Positions 27,122 through 36,622 are shown, counted from the stretch's first letter. The stretch: 64,000 bases of DNA from Hyphomicrobium sp. (GCA_016716675.1 JADJVG010000002.1:124001-188000), one strand, 5' to 3'. Numbers and translations are program-made. The notes: generated by a model not told the origin, from the sequence alone.

Positions 27122-27398
27122 GGCAGGCCCCTCAATGTCTGGTGCTGATTATCCAAGCGTGCGCCGCTGAAACGTTGCAATCAAGACGGCTCGGTGTCTC
27201 GATAGTTATTCCACAGCCGCTGTGGCGAGACCGCTCTCTGGGTAGTGCTCAGATTGACGCGAAGCGGGCTCGCAAACGCACTCACAAACGCACCCGCATA
27301 CCCTCATGGCGAGCACGGATCGTCATGATTTTGCCCGGTGCCGCTGGTGCATATGCAAGAGCGGGACGAGTTACGGCCATCGGCACTGAGGTTGCGTT

Positions 27399-28214
27399 AT
27401 GTCATTCCGCGCGTTTGATAATCCCATTGAACATGACGAAGACGACGAGCGAGACGCGGAAGCGTTCTTCGCCGGTGACCGGCTGTGTGCGCCGGCTGCG
27501 ACTGAACGCGGTTCGACGATGCTGTCGTCGCTTGTGGTGATTGCCTTTCTGTCCGGCGTCGTCTGGCTGTTCATGAGCTATCCGGCGGCCTGGCAAGCAA
27601 TCGTATCGGCGACGACGACGTCGCGTGACGCACAGCAGGTAGCCGCGCCGCTGCCTGACGCTGCACCGATTGGACCGCCATTGGAGACGCGCAGCGTCGC
27701 CGCCGCGCCGGGCGCTGAGGCTGGCGTTGCGCAACCGCCGCCACCGGCAGAGGCGGCCGAGCAATCGAAAGATAGTCAGCCGATCGATGCCGCTCCGCAG
27801 GCAAACGCGGAGCCATCTGCCGCCAAAGCCAACTCCGAGCCAAGTGCCGCCCCGTTGGCAACGCCGAAGGCCGACCCTTCTGATCCCAATCAGACACGAG
27901 CGCTGGCCGTTGGGTTACACCCGGATCTGTCGGGCGCTCTGCTCGCGCGCCTTAGCGACGCCGACTTCCGCAACGCAAAGCTCGCCATTCAAACGGCGTT
28001 GGCGGAAACGCCGGACGGGGACGTTTTCTCCTGGCCACGCGAGGCGAAGGGAAAAGGTGCGCAGTTCGAGGTCGCGTTCGTAGCGGGCACGTCGGCGGAC
28101 TGCCGTCGTTATGTCGTGATCGTCACCAAGGACCATTGGTCAACCACGGCGCCGCCGATGGAAACGTGCGGCAGCGCGCTACCCAAGCGCAAGACGGCTC
28201 GCACCGCTGGGTGA
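27399..28214 (+). CDS. Membrane-anchored Ala/Pro-rich protein, unknown function
   Basis: 271 residues. An acidic cytosolic start (EHDEDDERDAEAFFAGDRL) precedes one membrane helix (MLSSLVVIAFLSGVVWLFMS, about residues 41-60), then a long Ala/Pro/Gln-rich linker (about 70-170) and a compact C-terminal domain of about 95 residues (LSDADFRNAKLAIQTALAET to VVIVTKDHWSTTAPPMETCG). The layout suggests a periplasmic domain held away from the inner membrane. The C-terminal domain is not recognised. Confidence 0.65.
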   Translation: MSFRAFDNPIEHDEDDERDAEAFFAGDRLCAPAATERGSTMLSSLVVIAFLSGVVWLFMSYPAAWQAIVSATTTSRDAQQVAAPLPDAAPIGPPLETRSVAAAPGAEAGVAQPPPPAEAAEQSKDSQPIDAAPQANAEPSAAKANSEPSAAPLATPKADPSDPNQTRALAVGLHPDLSGALLARLSDADFRNAKLAIQTALAETPDGDVFSWPREAKGKGAQFEVAFVAGTSADCRRYVVIVTKDHWSTTAPPMETCGSALPKRKTARTAG

Positions 28215-28251
28215 GGGCGCGAGGTTATGCCAGCGTTCGCCGTGATTGCGT

Positions 28252-28860
28252 TCAAGGTTTCTCGGTAACGATAACAGTGCCGCCCGCTTGGGCTTCCCAC
28301 TCGCCGCGATGCTTTGACATGCCAACGAAGCTCACGTTATCGGGCTTGATCTGGAACTTGTAGGTATCGAGCGCCAGCAGCGTAGGGTCTGAGACTTTAT
28401 GGCCTGAAATCACGGCAACACGCGTCTCGCGATCATAAGTGCCGGAGACAAATTCAATGGCGCTGTCACCGGTGCGTGGCGCGAGAAAAGAGTCTGGCGG
28501 CGTTTCCAGCATTTGCCAACTGATCTGGCCATCGGCGGCGCCGTCGTCGCGAACTTCGAGCTGCATCGCGAAGCCAAACGTGAATCCTTCACGCGACTTC
28601 CAAGACCCCTGCCAGTTGGTTTCGAGTTGCGACGGTGGCACGGCCCATCGCCGCCAAAGATTCTTCGATCCGTCGATGGCCGGTCCTGCATTGGCGAGGA
28701 CCACGAACAAACTGCCGACCGCGCCGAGAATGGCGACGGGGTTTCGTATCAGCTTAGCAAACCATGATCTTGGAATGTCGGTCATCAACCCATCGCGCAA
28801 TTCGCGCGCCCCCGCGCTGTCGAATAAAATGAGATACAAGTATCGCCGCAGGCGTAGCAC
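28252..28860 (-). CDS. Membrane-anchored protein, unknown function
   Basis: 202 residues from the first ATG, or 177 from the ATG at 28785 (MTDIPRSWFAKLIRN), which places the membrane helix (PVAILGAVGSLFVVLANAGP) near the start. The rest, from WQGSWKSREGFTFGFAMQLE to GGTVIVTEKP, alternates polar and hydrophobic residues as in a beta-sandwich or lipocalin-like fold. Family not recognised. It converges with the preceding hypothetical gene, leaving 37 bases between stops. Confidence 0.6.
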   Translation of the reverse strand: MLRLRRYLYLILFDSAGARELRDGLMTDIPRSWFAKLIRNPVAILGAVGSLFVVLANAGPAIDGSKNLWRRWAVPPSQLETNWQGSWKSREGFTFGFAMQLEVRDDGAADGQISWQMLETPPDSFLAPRTGDSAIEFVSGTYDRETRVAVISGHKVSDPTLLALDTYKFQIKPDNVSFVGMSKHRGEWEAQAGGTVIVTEKP

Positions 28861-29183
28861 GGCGGAAAATGCGAGTCATGCGTGCGGTGGATGGCCTGTC
28901 GCCAGCGGGTGGCCTGCGGTTGCGCCATCGCCCACGGAGCCAGCAAGTCCTTCAAATTCATATCGGTTAGGCTGGCGAAAGCGTTGCGACACGGGCCGCT
29001 GCAGCCTGTATTTGGAGCCGGCGCAGCGCGTCCACATGCGAAAATAAAGTTGATACATTCGGGGTGGCGCTCTGTCGCGACCAGACCCGGCGTGCGACCG
29101 CTCGCCCGGTGCCGCGCCCTTGCACCGCTCCGGGCTAGGGTTTAGCAACGGCTCAGCAAAGTAAGGCACGGGAGAATTTGACT
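28861..29183. other. Intergenic, nothing recognised
   Basis: No reading frame with family features, no RNA gene and no clear hairpin were found in this stretch. The only useful signal is a GGGAGA site just before the gene at 29184. Confidence 0.4.
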
Positions 29184-29471
29184 ATGGTGGACTTCAAAGA
29201 CGCAAACGACGTCATTGCGCGGCTCAAGCGCGAGAATTCGGAACTATCAGGGATGGTCTTGGCGACGGGCGTCATTCTCACCCAATTGCTGCAATCCAAT
29301 TGCAAGCGCGAACTGAACCCGCAGGCCGCCGCCAGCAGGATCATGGCAAGCGCGCGCGAGGCGATCCAGGGGTTTGCGTCCGCTACCGACGTTGACTCCG
29401 TCATGAAGGCCCGCGCCCTCGAAGCGGTGCAGCAGTACGAAGACCAAATCAAGTCCGTGCTCGCGGTCTGA
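29184..29471 (+). CDS. Small helical protein, unknown function
   Basis: 95 residues, all predicted helical: FKDANDVIARLKRENSELSG (coiled-coil-like), VLATGVILTQLLQSNCKREL and an Ala-rich second half. GGGAGA lies before an in-frame TTG at 29178 and this ATG; the ATG is preferred. No signal peptide or domain found. Conservation would decide whether it is genuine; base use resembles its neighbours. Confidence 0.5.
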   Translation: MVDFKDANDVIARLKRENSELSGMVLATGVILTQLLQSNCKRELNPQAAASRIMASAREAIQGFASATDVDSVMKARALEAVQQYEDQIKSVLAV

Positions 29472-29489
29472 TTTTAGGTTCCGCTTGGC

Positions 29490-29665
29490 GGCGTGCCCGT
29501 CACATCACAAAGAACGTCATCCCGGCCAGCGCGGGGATGACGGGGAGACGGTGAGGGCGGACGCTGGATCTCGGCAATGAATGCCGCGATGACAGGCGTG
29601 AGGTAAGCGAGCCCGTCACACCACCAAGAACGTCATTCTGGCTCGTCAGCGCCGAGACGCTTTTT
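29490..29665. repeat. Pair of related repeats with an inverted-repeat core
   Basis: The phrase CCCGTCACA-N-CA-N-AAGAACGTCAT occurs at about 29498 and 29609. The first copy runs into CGTCATCCC and its complement GGGATGACG around GCGC, a hairpin of the kind dispersed in intergenic regions of many Rhizobiales. The second copy is degenerate (CGTCATTCTGGC). Confidence 0.6.
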
Positions 29666-29874
29666 CGATTACGGTCGTCCATTCACCTACAGCTGATTTT
29701 GATGGTCCGAACCAGCCAAATTGAAATTGCGAATAGAAAAAGACAACGACCATGGCAACGATGGTCACCAGAAGCTGTGCCAAACTTTTTAACGGCAACT
29801 TCGCGAAAGATCTGAGGCGCGTACTGGCGCAACAAAGATCTGTTGTTTTGTGGGGTGTCTTCAGTATGCACCAT
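29646..29874 (-). pseudogene. Small membrane protein, apparently frameshifted
   Basis: The ATG at 29874 lies 14 bases inside the end of the interrupted gene upstream. Its frame reads MVHTEDTPQNNRSLLRQYAP and then loses protein-like character. The next frame, shifted by one base and open to TGA 29646, reads SLAQLLVTIVAMVVVFFYSQ followed by FQFGWFGPSKSAVGEW, a typical membrane helix. Together they would make a protein of about 76 residues broken near 29800. A single indel is the simplest explanation. Function unknown; probably co-transcribed with the split gene. Confidence 0.5.
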
Positions 29875-30116
29875 GGCCTCCCTTAGACTGAGATGAGGCC
29901 GATGCTAACTGTTTAACAGTCTCGGTTATGTGCCACCGATCTTCATGTTTTTTGATCAGCCGTCGCGTTTCCGAGAATTCGCGGAGATAGGCACGAAAAG
30001 TGATGATATTCAGATTGCGATGTTCTTCACGAGAGGCTTCGTACAGTTTGACCCTCACCCCGCACGGGTACCCGAAATGATGTAGACTTCATTCGTCACC
30101 CAAAGGGAGACGGACG

Positions 30117-30383
30117 ATGCGTAAGGGTAAGTATTCAGACGAGCAGGTGATCGCGATCCTTCGCGAGCAAGAAGCGGGTCGGCCGACGGCGGAGATTTGC
30201 CGCAAGTACGGCGTTTCGAACGCGACCTTCTACAAGTGGAAATCGAAATTCGGCGGCATGCAGGTGTCCGACGCCAAGCGCCTGAAGGCGTTGGAGGAGG
30301 AGAACCGCCGGCTGAAGAAGCGTCTTGCGGAAGAGGTCATGGACAACGCGACCTTGAAAGAGATGCTGACAAAAAACTTCTAA
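30117..30383 (+). CDS. IS3-family transposase OrfA
   Basis: 88 residues: the helix-turn-helix that binds the element ends (RKGKYSDEQVIAILREQEAG, EICRKYGVSNATFYKWKSKF) and a leucine-zipper-like tail (RLKALEEENRRLKKRLAEEV). This is the usual OrfA layout. The ATG at 30117 sits 68 bases inside the left end. It ends at TAA 30381 just after the slippery A6C run, where a portion of ribosomes should shift to make OrfAB. OrfA alone usually represses transposition in this family. Confidence 0.93.
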   Translation: MRKGKYSDEQVIAILREQEAGRPTAEICRKYGVSNATFYKWKSKFGGMQVSDAKRLKALEEENRRLKKRLAEEVMDNATLKEMLTKNF

Positions 30384-31228
30384 CGCCCAGAGCAAGGAAG
30401 ACCGCCGTGAGCTGGGCGATCGAGACAAGAGACTACTCGCAACGCCGCGCCTGCCGGTTGGTGGGCGTAGCGCCGAAGGTCTACCGCCACCGCAGCCGTC
30501 GCAGTGATGATGGAGCGCTTCGCGCGCGTCTTCGGTCGTTGGCGCTTGCGCGCCGGCGGTTCGGCTACTGGCGTCTGTATCTCGTACTGCGGCGAGAGGG
30601 CATGCTTGTGAACCACAAGAAGGTCTATCGGCTGTACCGCGAGGAAAAGCTCAGCGTTCGCAAGCGGGGCGGACGCAAGCGTGCATTGGGAACGCGAGCA
30701 CCGCTTGAGCTTCCGGCGGGCCGCAACCAGCGTTGGAGCCTCGACTTCGTGTCGGACGCTTTGCGCGATGGCCGCCGCTTCCGCGTGCTTGGCGTCGTCG
30801 ATGACTTCACGCGCGAGTGTCTGGCATTGATCGTGGACACCTCGCTCTCTGGTGGGCGTGTTGCTCGCGAACTCGATCGTCTGATCGAGACGCGCGGAAG
30901 GCCGCGCTCGATCGTCAGCGACAACGGCACGGAACTGACGTCGCGGGCCATGCTGCGCTGGCAGTTGGAGACCGGTGTCGGCTGGCACTACATCCAGCCC
31001 GGCAAACCGCAGCAGAACGGCTTCATCGAGTCGTTCAACGGCCGGCTACGGGACGAATGCCTGAACGAGACGCTGTTCTCGAACTTGCGGGAGGCGCGCC
31101 AGATCATCGAAGCTTGGCGGATCGATTACAACGAGGAACGGCCCCACACGAGCCTCAACGGGCTCACACCAAACGAGTTTGCAAGACGGTCCAGCGAGGA
31201 CCATAACCAGAACGGAGTCTACTTATAA
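30117..31228 (+). CDS. IS3-family transposase OrfAB (programmed minus-one frameshift)
   Basis: Shifting back one base at 30371-30377 joins OrfA to the frame open from 30197 to 31228 and gives about 370 residues. The OrfB part has the HTH_21-like segment (WAIETRDYSQRRACRLVGVA) and the integrase core: WSLDFVSDAL with the first Asp, SIVSDNGTEL with the second Asp, and GFIESFNGRLRDE with the Glu, the last two spaced by exactly 35 residues as in D-D-35-E enzymes. The tail DYNEERPHTSLNGLTPNEFA is typical of IS3 transposases. All catalytic residues are present. Start of stand-alone OrfB is unclear. Confidence 0.92.
30371..30377 (+). promoter_or_regulatory. Slippery heptamer A-AAA-AAC for frameshifting
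   Basis: In the OrfA frame the codons are ACA AAA AAC, so the heptamer A AAA AAC is in the exact phase required for minus-one slippage, four bases ahead of the OrfA stop. This is the standard control of OrfAB synthesis in IS3 elements. Confidence 0.85.
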
Positions 31229-31651
31229 ACGAGTACCAATCGGGGGGAGGGTCAAGTTCTGCAGTGGTCATGCCCGCCTGATGCAATGGCTCCTTGAGCA
31301 ATGCTCGGATGGTTGCCCAGACCAAGTATTTTCGCTGGTTCTTGCGCGTGGACGGTCCGAGGGGCAGATGGCTTTCAAGTCTAATTCTGAGTTCATCTTT
31401 TCTCAGTTTATCAAGACGACTTTGCCAGTGTTGAACCTTCGCAAGCGCTGAGGCCAAATTGCGCTCTGCATTTGAAATCTGAGTTTCATTTTGCAGCAGC
31501 TTGTTTATTCGTTCTCGCTTCATAGGAACAACTATGATCTGCGATTAGAAAATGACAAAATCAGGCGTAGACCCTTGAAGCCAAATATGCACAGAAAAAA
31601 CCCAACAATACCGGGCAGATAGCCGTTGGATTATTGACGGAAACGCGAATC

Positions 31652-31683
31652 TTCATATCCTCGCGCTAGCGCGAGGATATGAA
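31652..31683. repeat. Perfect 32-bp palindrome
   Basis: TTCATATCCTCGCGCT is followed directly by its exact reverse complement AGCGCGAGGATATGAA, with no spacer. It lies between the start of the split gene (31523) and the end of uvrA (31807). There is no T run after it, so it is not an ordinary terminator. Confidence 0.9.
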
Positions 31684-31806
31684 CGTATGCTGATTTTGTG
31701 TTGAGGCGATTGAGTGAAAGTTTTTTCTCGTTCTTGTGGATAACTGTGACGAAATCAGCATTGGCTGAAATTACACTTCCAGCCAATTCTCACTACTTCC
31801 CCCCCC

Positions 31807-34800
31807 TCACTTCTTCATCGGTCTCCGCACCAAGAGTTCCTTCAAATACCGCCCGGTGTAGCTTTCTTTCACCTTCGCGACGTCCTCCGGTGTGCCTTCG
31901 GCGACGATGCGGCCGCCGCCGTCGCCGCCTTCGGGGCCCAGGTCGATGATCCAGTCGGCGGTCTTGATGACTTCCAGGTTGTGCTCGATGACGACGACGG
32001 TGTTGCCGGCGTCGGCCAGCTCGTGCAGCACTTCGAGCAGTTTGGCCACGTCGTGGAAATGCAGGCCGGTGGTCGGCTCATCGAGGATGTAGAGCGTGCG
32101 CCCGGTGGCGCGGCGCGACAGTTCCTTCGACAGCTTGATGCGCTGGGCTTCGCCGCCCGATAGCGTCGTTGCCTGCTGGCCGATGTGAATATAGCCGAGG
32201 CCAACGCGTGCCAGCGTTTCAAGTTTATCGCGGATCGACGGCACGGCCTTGAAGAAGTCGGCGCCTTCCTCGACCGTCATGTCGAGCACGTCGGCGATCG
32301 ACTTGTCCTTGAACGTGACCTGCAACGTCTCGCGATTGTAGCGCTTGCCCTTGCATTCCTCGCACGTCACGTAGACGTCGGGCAGGAAGTGCATTTCGAT
32401 TTTCAGAACGCCGTCGCCCTGGCATTTCTCGCAGCGCCCGCCCTTGACGTTGAAAGAAAAGCGGCCCGGCTCATAGCCGCGCGTTTTGGATTCCGGCAGG
32501 CCCGCGAACCACTCGCGGATCGGCGTGAAGGCGCCCGGTGTAGGTCGCGGGGTTGGAGCGCGGCGTGCGTCCGATCGGTGACTGGTCGATGTCGATGATC
32601 TTGTCGAAGTGCTCGATGCCGGTGATCTTGTCGTGCTCGCCGGGGTGATCCTTGGCGTTGTTCAATTTGCGCGCGACGGCTTTGAACAGCGTGTCGATCA
32701 GCAGCGAGGATTTGCCGCCGCCCGAGACGCCGGTGATGCAGGTGAACAAGCCCGACTGGGATCGACGCGGTGACGTTCTGAAGGTTGTTCGACCGCGCGC
32801 CGACGACGGTGAGCGTCTTGTCGGCATCGCGCGGGCGGCGATTGCGCGGCACCGCGACTTGGCGGCGGCCCGAAAGGTAATCGCCGGTCAGGCTGTTTGG
32901 TGCGTCGAGGATATCTTGTGGCGTGCCCTGGGCGATGATCTCGCCGCCGTGGACGCCGGCGCCGGGGCCAATGTCAACGACGTGATCGGCGGCCATGATG
33001 GCGTCTTCGTCATGCTCGACGACGATGACGGTGTTGCCGATGTTGCGCAGATGCTTGAGCGTTTCGAGCAAGCGGTCGTTGTCGCGCTGATGCAGGCCGA
33101 TGGAGGGCTCATCGAGCACGTACAGGACGCCGGTGAGACCGGAGCCGATCTGCGACGCGAGGCGGATGCGCTGCGATTCCCCGCCCGACAAGGTGGCGGA
33201 CGCGCGCGAGAGCGTCAGATATTCCAAGCCGACGTCGTTCAGGAACTTCAAGCGGTCGCGAATTTCCTTGAGGATGCGCGTCGCGATTTCGGTCTGCTGC
33301 TTGGTGAAGGTTTTCGGAATGTCGGCAAACCACAGGTTGGCGGCCTTGATCGACAGGTCACCGACTTCACCGATATGCTTGCCGCCGATTTTGACGGCGA
33401 GGGCCTGCTGTTTGAGGCGATAGCCGTTGCAGGTATCGCACGGATAGGAGGCCTGATAGCGCGAAAGCTCTTCGCGCACCCAGTCGCTGTCGGTTTCCTT
33501 CCAGCGCCGCTCGATGTTGCCGATGACGCCTTCGAACGGCTTTTCCGTCGAGTAATTCCGGCTGCCGTCCCAGTAGGTGAAGGTGACATCCTCCTCGCCC
33601 GAACCGAACAGGAGCGCGAGCTGCACGTGTTTTGGCAGCCGCTCCCACGGCGTCTTCATCGACACCTTGTAGTGCTTGGCCAGCGACTCGAGCGTCTGCT
33701 CGTAATAGGGCGAGGTGACGCCGGTCTTGGCCCAGGGATAGATGGCGCCCTTTTCCAAACTCAGCGAGGCGTCGGGAACAACGAGGTTCGGCTCAAAACG
33801 CAATTCCGATCCGAGGCCGTCGCAGGTCGGGCAGGCGCCCGCCGGTGCGTTGAACGAAAATAGCCGCGGTTCGATTTCGTCGATCGTAAAGCCTGAAACG
33901 GGGCACGCGAACCGCGCCGAGAACGTGATGCGTTCGTGCGTCTCGTTCTTGTGCTTGAGGATCCCTTTCGTCGCCTCATCGAGGGGCGCGGTGGGGCGGC
34001 GCGGCGCGCCGATTGAGGCGCCCTCCCGCTCGCGGGGAGCGGAAGGAGCGGCTTATCGACGAACTCTGTGATGGCGAGGCCATCGGCGAGTTTTAAGGCT
34101 TGTTCGAATGAATCGGCGAGGCGGGTGCCGATATCCGATTTGACGACGATGCGATCGACGACGACGTCGATGTCGTGTTTGAATTTCTTGTCGAGCTTGG
34201 GCGCGTCACCGATGTCGTAGACCGTGCCGTTGATCTTGACGCGCTGATAGCCCTTCTTCTGCCATTCGGCGATTTCCTTGCGGTACTCGCCCTTGCGGCC
34301 GCGCACGACGGGCGCAAGCAACAGCAGGCGCTCGCCCTCGGGCAGCGCGAGTACGCGGTCGACCATCTGGCTGACGGTCTGGCTTTCAATCGGCAATCCG
34401 GTGGCCGGAGAATACGGCACGCCGACGCGCGCAAACAGCAGACGCAGGTAATCGTAGATCTCCGTCACCGTGCCCACGGTCGAGCGCGGGTTCTTGCTCG
34501 TCGTCTTCTGCTCGATGGAAATGGCTGGCGACAAGCCGTCGATGTGATCGACGTCCGGCTTCTGCATCATCTCGAGGAATTGCCGGGCGTAGGCCGACAA
34601 GCTCTCGACGTAGCGGCGCTGACCCTCGGCATAGATCGTATCGAAGGCGAGCGATGATTTGCCGGAGCCGGACAACCCGGTGAACACGATCAACGCGTCG
34701 CGCGGGATTTCGAGATCGACGTTCTTGAGATTGTGTTCGCGGGCGCCGCGAACGTGAATGGTTTTCATCAGTTCGGAGCCGGGCCGCGCAGGCTTGGTCT

Positions 34801-34876
34801 TCGCTGCCGGGGAGCTGACCGTGGGCGCCGCGGCGCGGCCCTCCGGGGAGGGTGTGTTTTTCGTTTGTTTTGCCAT
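31807..34876 (-). pseudogene. uvrA: Excinuclease ABC subunit A, frame broken three times
   Basis: UvrA is the damage-sensing ATPase of nucleotide excision repair. Reading down from ATG 34876, residues show the first Walker A (FTGLSGSGKSSLAFDTIYAE), the UvrB-binding part, the first Cys pair region (FSFNAPAGACPTCDGLG), LSGGESQRIRLASQIGSGL, the second Walker A (CITGVSGGGKSSLLIDTLFK), CEKCQGDGVL with its zinc finger, and the last signature LSGGEAQRIKLSKELSRRAT. All domains are present, but the frame changes near 33985-34040, at 32751-32760 and at 32534-32536. The latter two are each repaired by removing one G/C from a run of three. The first lies in a GC-rich, palindrome-like insertion. Either a decayed gene or sequence errors; no second uvrA is seen. 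Confidence 0.9.
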
Positions 34877-35099
34877 GTGCTTGGGTAGCCGAAAGCCGTT
34901 TGGGCGGCAATGCGACGGTGCGGCCGCCGCCGGGGTGCTTTTGCCCATGATTCAGGCTGAACGGCGGATGAACCCGCCGCTCAAGGGGTGTTCAGGCGTC
35001 CGGCGATAGTTCTTCTGCCACATCCCCGCTATAAGCCAGCTATAAGAGGCGACCAGTCCCATGAGTTTCGCGTCTGCATCCATCGGAGAGGCCTTCACG

Positions 35100-35765
35100 A
35101 TGACCGAAAATGTACCGAAGTCGACGCTGTCCGCTTACGCCCAGCCGGCCGCCAAGGCGGCCAACCATACGATGCGGATGATCCAGCTTGGCGTGCTCGC
35201 GGTGTCCGTGGCTGCCGCCGTTCCGACCGCCAAGAACCTCTACTTCTCCTGGAAGAACGGCGTGCCGTTCGATCAGGTCGAACACCGCCTCAACCAGGCC
35301 GCCCTTCTGGAGCGCAATTTCGATTGCAAGATCGACTATCGCACCGTTAGCCAGACGCCAGACGCACGCGTCGAAGTCGGCGCCTGCAAGCAGACCGGCG
35401 ACATCTCGATCAAAGTCTCCCGTGCCAGACAGATCAACTACGAATGGATCGCGTTCGATCAGTTGCCGAAGCCGGCATCACAGACGGCGAGCCTACTTGA
35501 TATGATCTTCCCGCAGGCCCATGCCGCAGGATCGCTGAAGGAAGCTCTGGCCGCAGCCGAAGCCGTGTCGAAATCGCAAACACCGATGGTGCGCGTCGCC
35601 GAAGCGACCGTCGAGGTGATGTGCCAGGCGAAGCAGAATGACAACATCGTTCGCATCGTCAAAGAGAACGGCAAGTGCATGCGCGAGACCGTTTCGATCT
35701 TCAAAGGCACGGTTGAGAAGCGCGATGAAGTGCCTTGCGATAACGCTTGCCCGATTGCCGAATGA
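35100..35765 (+). CDS. Membrane-anchored protein, unknown function
   Basis: 221 residues from ATG 35100, which follows GGAGAGG; an upstream ATG at 35061 would add 13 residues. One hydrophobic segment (IQLGVLAVSVAAAVPTAKNL, about residues 28-47) suggests a signal anchor. The remainder is soluble with six Cys residues (DCKIDY, VGACKQTGD, EVMCQAK, GKCMRET, VPCDNACP), pointing to an oxidised periplasmic domain. No family recognised. It diverges from uvrA by about 220 bases and ends before a good terminator. Confidence 0.68.
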   Translation: MTENVPKSTLSAYAQPAAKAANHTMRMIQLGVLAVSVAAAVPTAKNLYFSWKNGVPFDQVEHRLNQAALLERNFDCKIDYRTVSQTPDARVEVGACKQTGDISIKVSRARQINYEWIAFDQLPKPASQTASLLDMIFPQAHAAGSLKEALAAAEAVSKSQTPMVRVAEATVEVMCQAKQNDNIVRIVKENGKCMRETVSIFKGTVEKRDEVPCDNACPIAE

Positions 35766-35814
35766 GTATGCTGGTGCGGCGCTAAACGGCGCGCGCGTGA
35801 CGACGACAACAACA

Positions 35815-35846
35815 AGCGGATGCGTTGCGGCGCGTCCGCTTTTTTG
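35815..35846 (+). terminator. Rho-independent terminator
   Basis: GCGGATGCG and CGCGTCCGC pair with one mismatch around TTGCGG and run into TTTTTT. It lies 50 bases past the stop at 35765. Confidence 0.75.
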
Positions 35847-35849
35847 TTG

Positions 35850-36616
35850 CTATGCCGCATAAACTGCGCGGTTTCTCGAATTGAAACGCAATCAATGGAT
35901 TTGTAGGGATGCTGCAGCACGCGCAGAAAATATGATCGGTGGAACGCTTGACGTTACATAAAATGAGGAACACACTTCAGCATGTGATGTCGTCAGTTTC
36001 GGCATTTCAGACGAGACGGATCCCGGCCACGGGCCGCTAAACCACTCATCTGAAAGCACGCCGTGAGCGGTTCGCGAGTGGTCGCGAAAATGCCGCCGCA
36101 GCGGAGATGGAGGACGTCACAAGGCGAAACAGAGCGTCGATGCGGCGCAAGGGGTAGGCATGACTCCACCGGGTAGGGTTTAACGGACCTTGACAGGATA
36201 TGAGGTCCACGGCTTGGCGGGCGCTCTCGAGACATCTCTTGAAATCAACGATTTTAAGAGTATGGCCGCGCTCATGATGGCCGCAGTGCTTACAATTTGG
36301 AAACTGCACACGAGGGCGGCAGCCGAAAGGTTGAGCCAGAGCCTCGCTTTAAAAGCCCGGTTTTAGTTCTGGGCAGACCATCGAAGGCAAAAATGGCCCC
36401 GCAGGCACCTCTGCCATAGTGCAAGGTTCGCCTGGGGGCTTTTTGTTTGGGGTTTTGGTGCGGTGTGCGTGAGGCGCGATCCGCGAGCTGGTTGCCGGGC
36501 GCGCGGGAGATGGAGCGTAATCGCGCGAAGGTCATGCGCCCTCAATTCCTCGGCGGTCGGTGCGGTGAGGTTGTTGGGTTACGTCGCGCGGCAGGCGCGC
36601 CTAACCCAACCTACGG
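35850..36616. other. Long gene-poor stretch
   Basis: No gene that I can support. Frames of 60-90 codons on the minus strand lack family features, although one near 36270-36309 reads CKHCGHHERGHT, which could be a remnant of a zinc-binding transposase domain. A terminator-like structure at 36391-36446 and the first palindromic repeat (36561-36622) lie here. Confidence 0.4.
36391..36446 (+). terminator. Possible terminator hairpin
   Basis: GGCCCCGCAGGCACCT pairs imperfectly with AGGTTCGCCTGGGGGC, followed by TTTTTG. No gene ends just upstream on this strand, so what it would terminate is unclear; it may be left over from a lost gene. Confidence 0.4.
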
Positions 36617-36622
36617 TTCTTC
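36561..36622. repeat. Palindromic repeat, copy A
   Basis: Core TTGGGTTACGTCGCGC and GCGCGCCTAACCCAACCTACG form arms of a hairpin. Shorter flanks than copies B and C, starting at GTGAGGTTG. It is followed within bases by the tail of an IS3-type transposase (36617-36698). Confidence 0.8.

Larger units (their letters stand above)
30049..31254 (+). mobile_element. IS3-family insertion sequence, intact copy
   Basis: 1206 bp. The left end TGACCCTCACCCCG and the complement of the right end TGACCCTCCCCCCG form imperfect terminal inverted repeats, with GGGTACCCG and GGTACTCG extending the match. AGTT flanks both ends (30045-30048 and 31255-31258), a 4-bp target duplication as expected for IS3 elements. 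It carries orfA and orfB with a minus-one slippery site and a complete DDE triad, so it may be active. A second, decayed copy lies at 38534-39727 and a tail fragment of a relative at 37605-37739. Confidence 0.95.
29861..31523 (-). pseudogene. Winged-helix-like gene split by the IS3 insertion
   Basis: The minus strand begins at ATG 31523 (MKRERINKLLQNETQISNAE), proceeds through a coiled-coil region to HQAGMTTAEL at 31255, is cut by the element, and resumes at 30044 with YEASREEHRNLNIITFRAYL to the stop at 29861. Removing the element and one AGTT copy joins the frames exactly: 269 plus 184 bases make 151 codons, 150 residues plus stop. The second half (TTAELYEASRE, ITFRAYLREF, then KHEDRWHIT) resembles a small winged helix-turn-helix. 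Regulatory function is an inference. The gene is inactive in this state. Confidence 0.75.

Noticed and set aside
32652..33863. Plus-strand ORF of 403 codons
   Set aside because: Shadow of uvrA on the other strand; no family features of its own.
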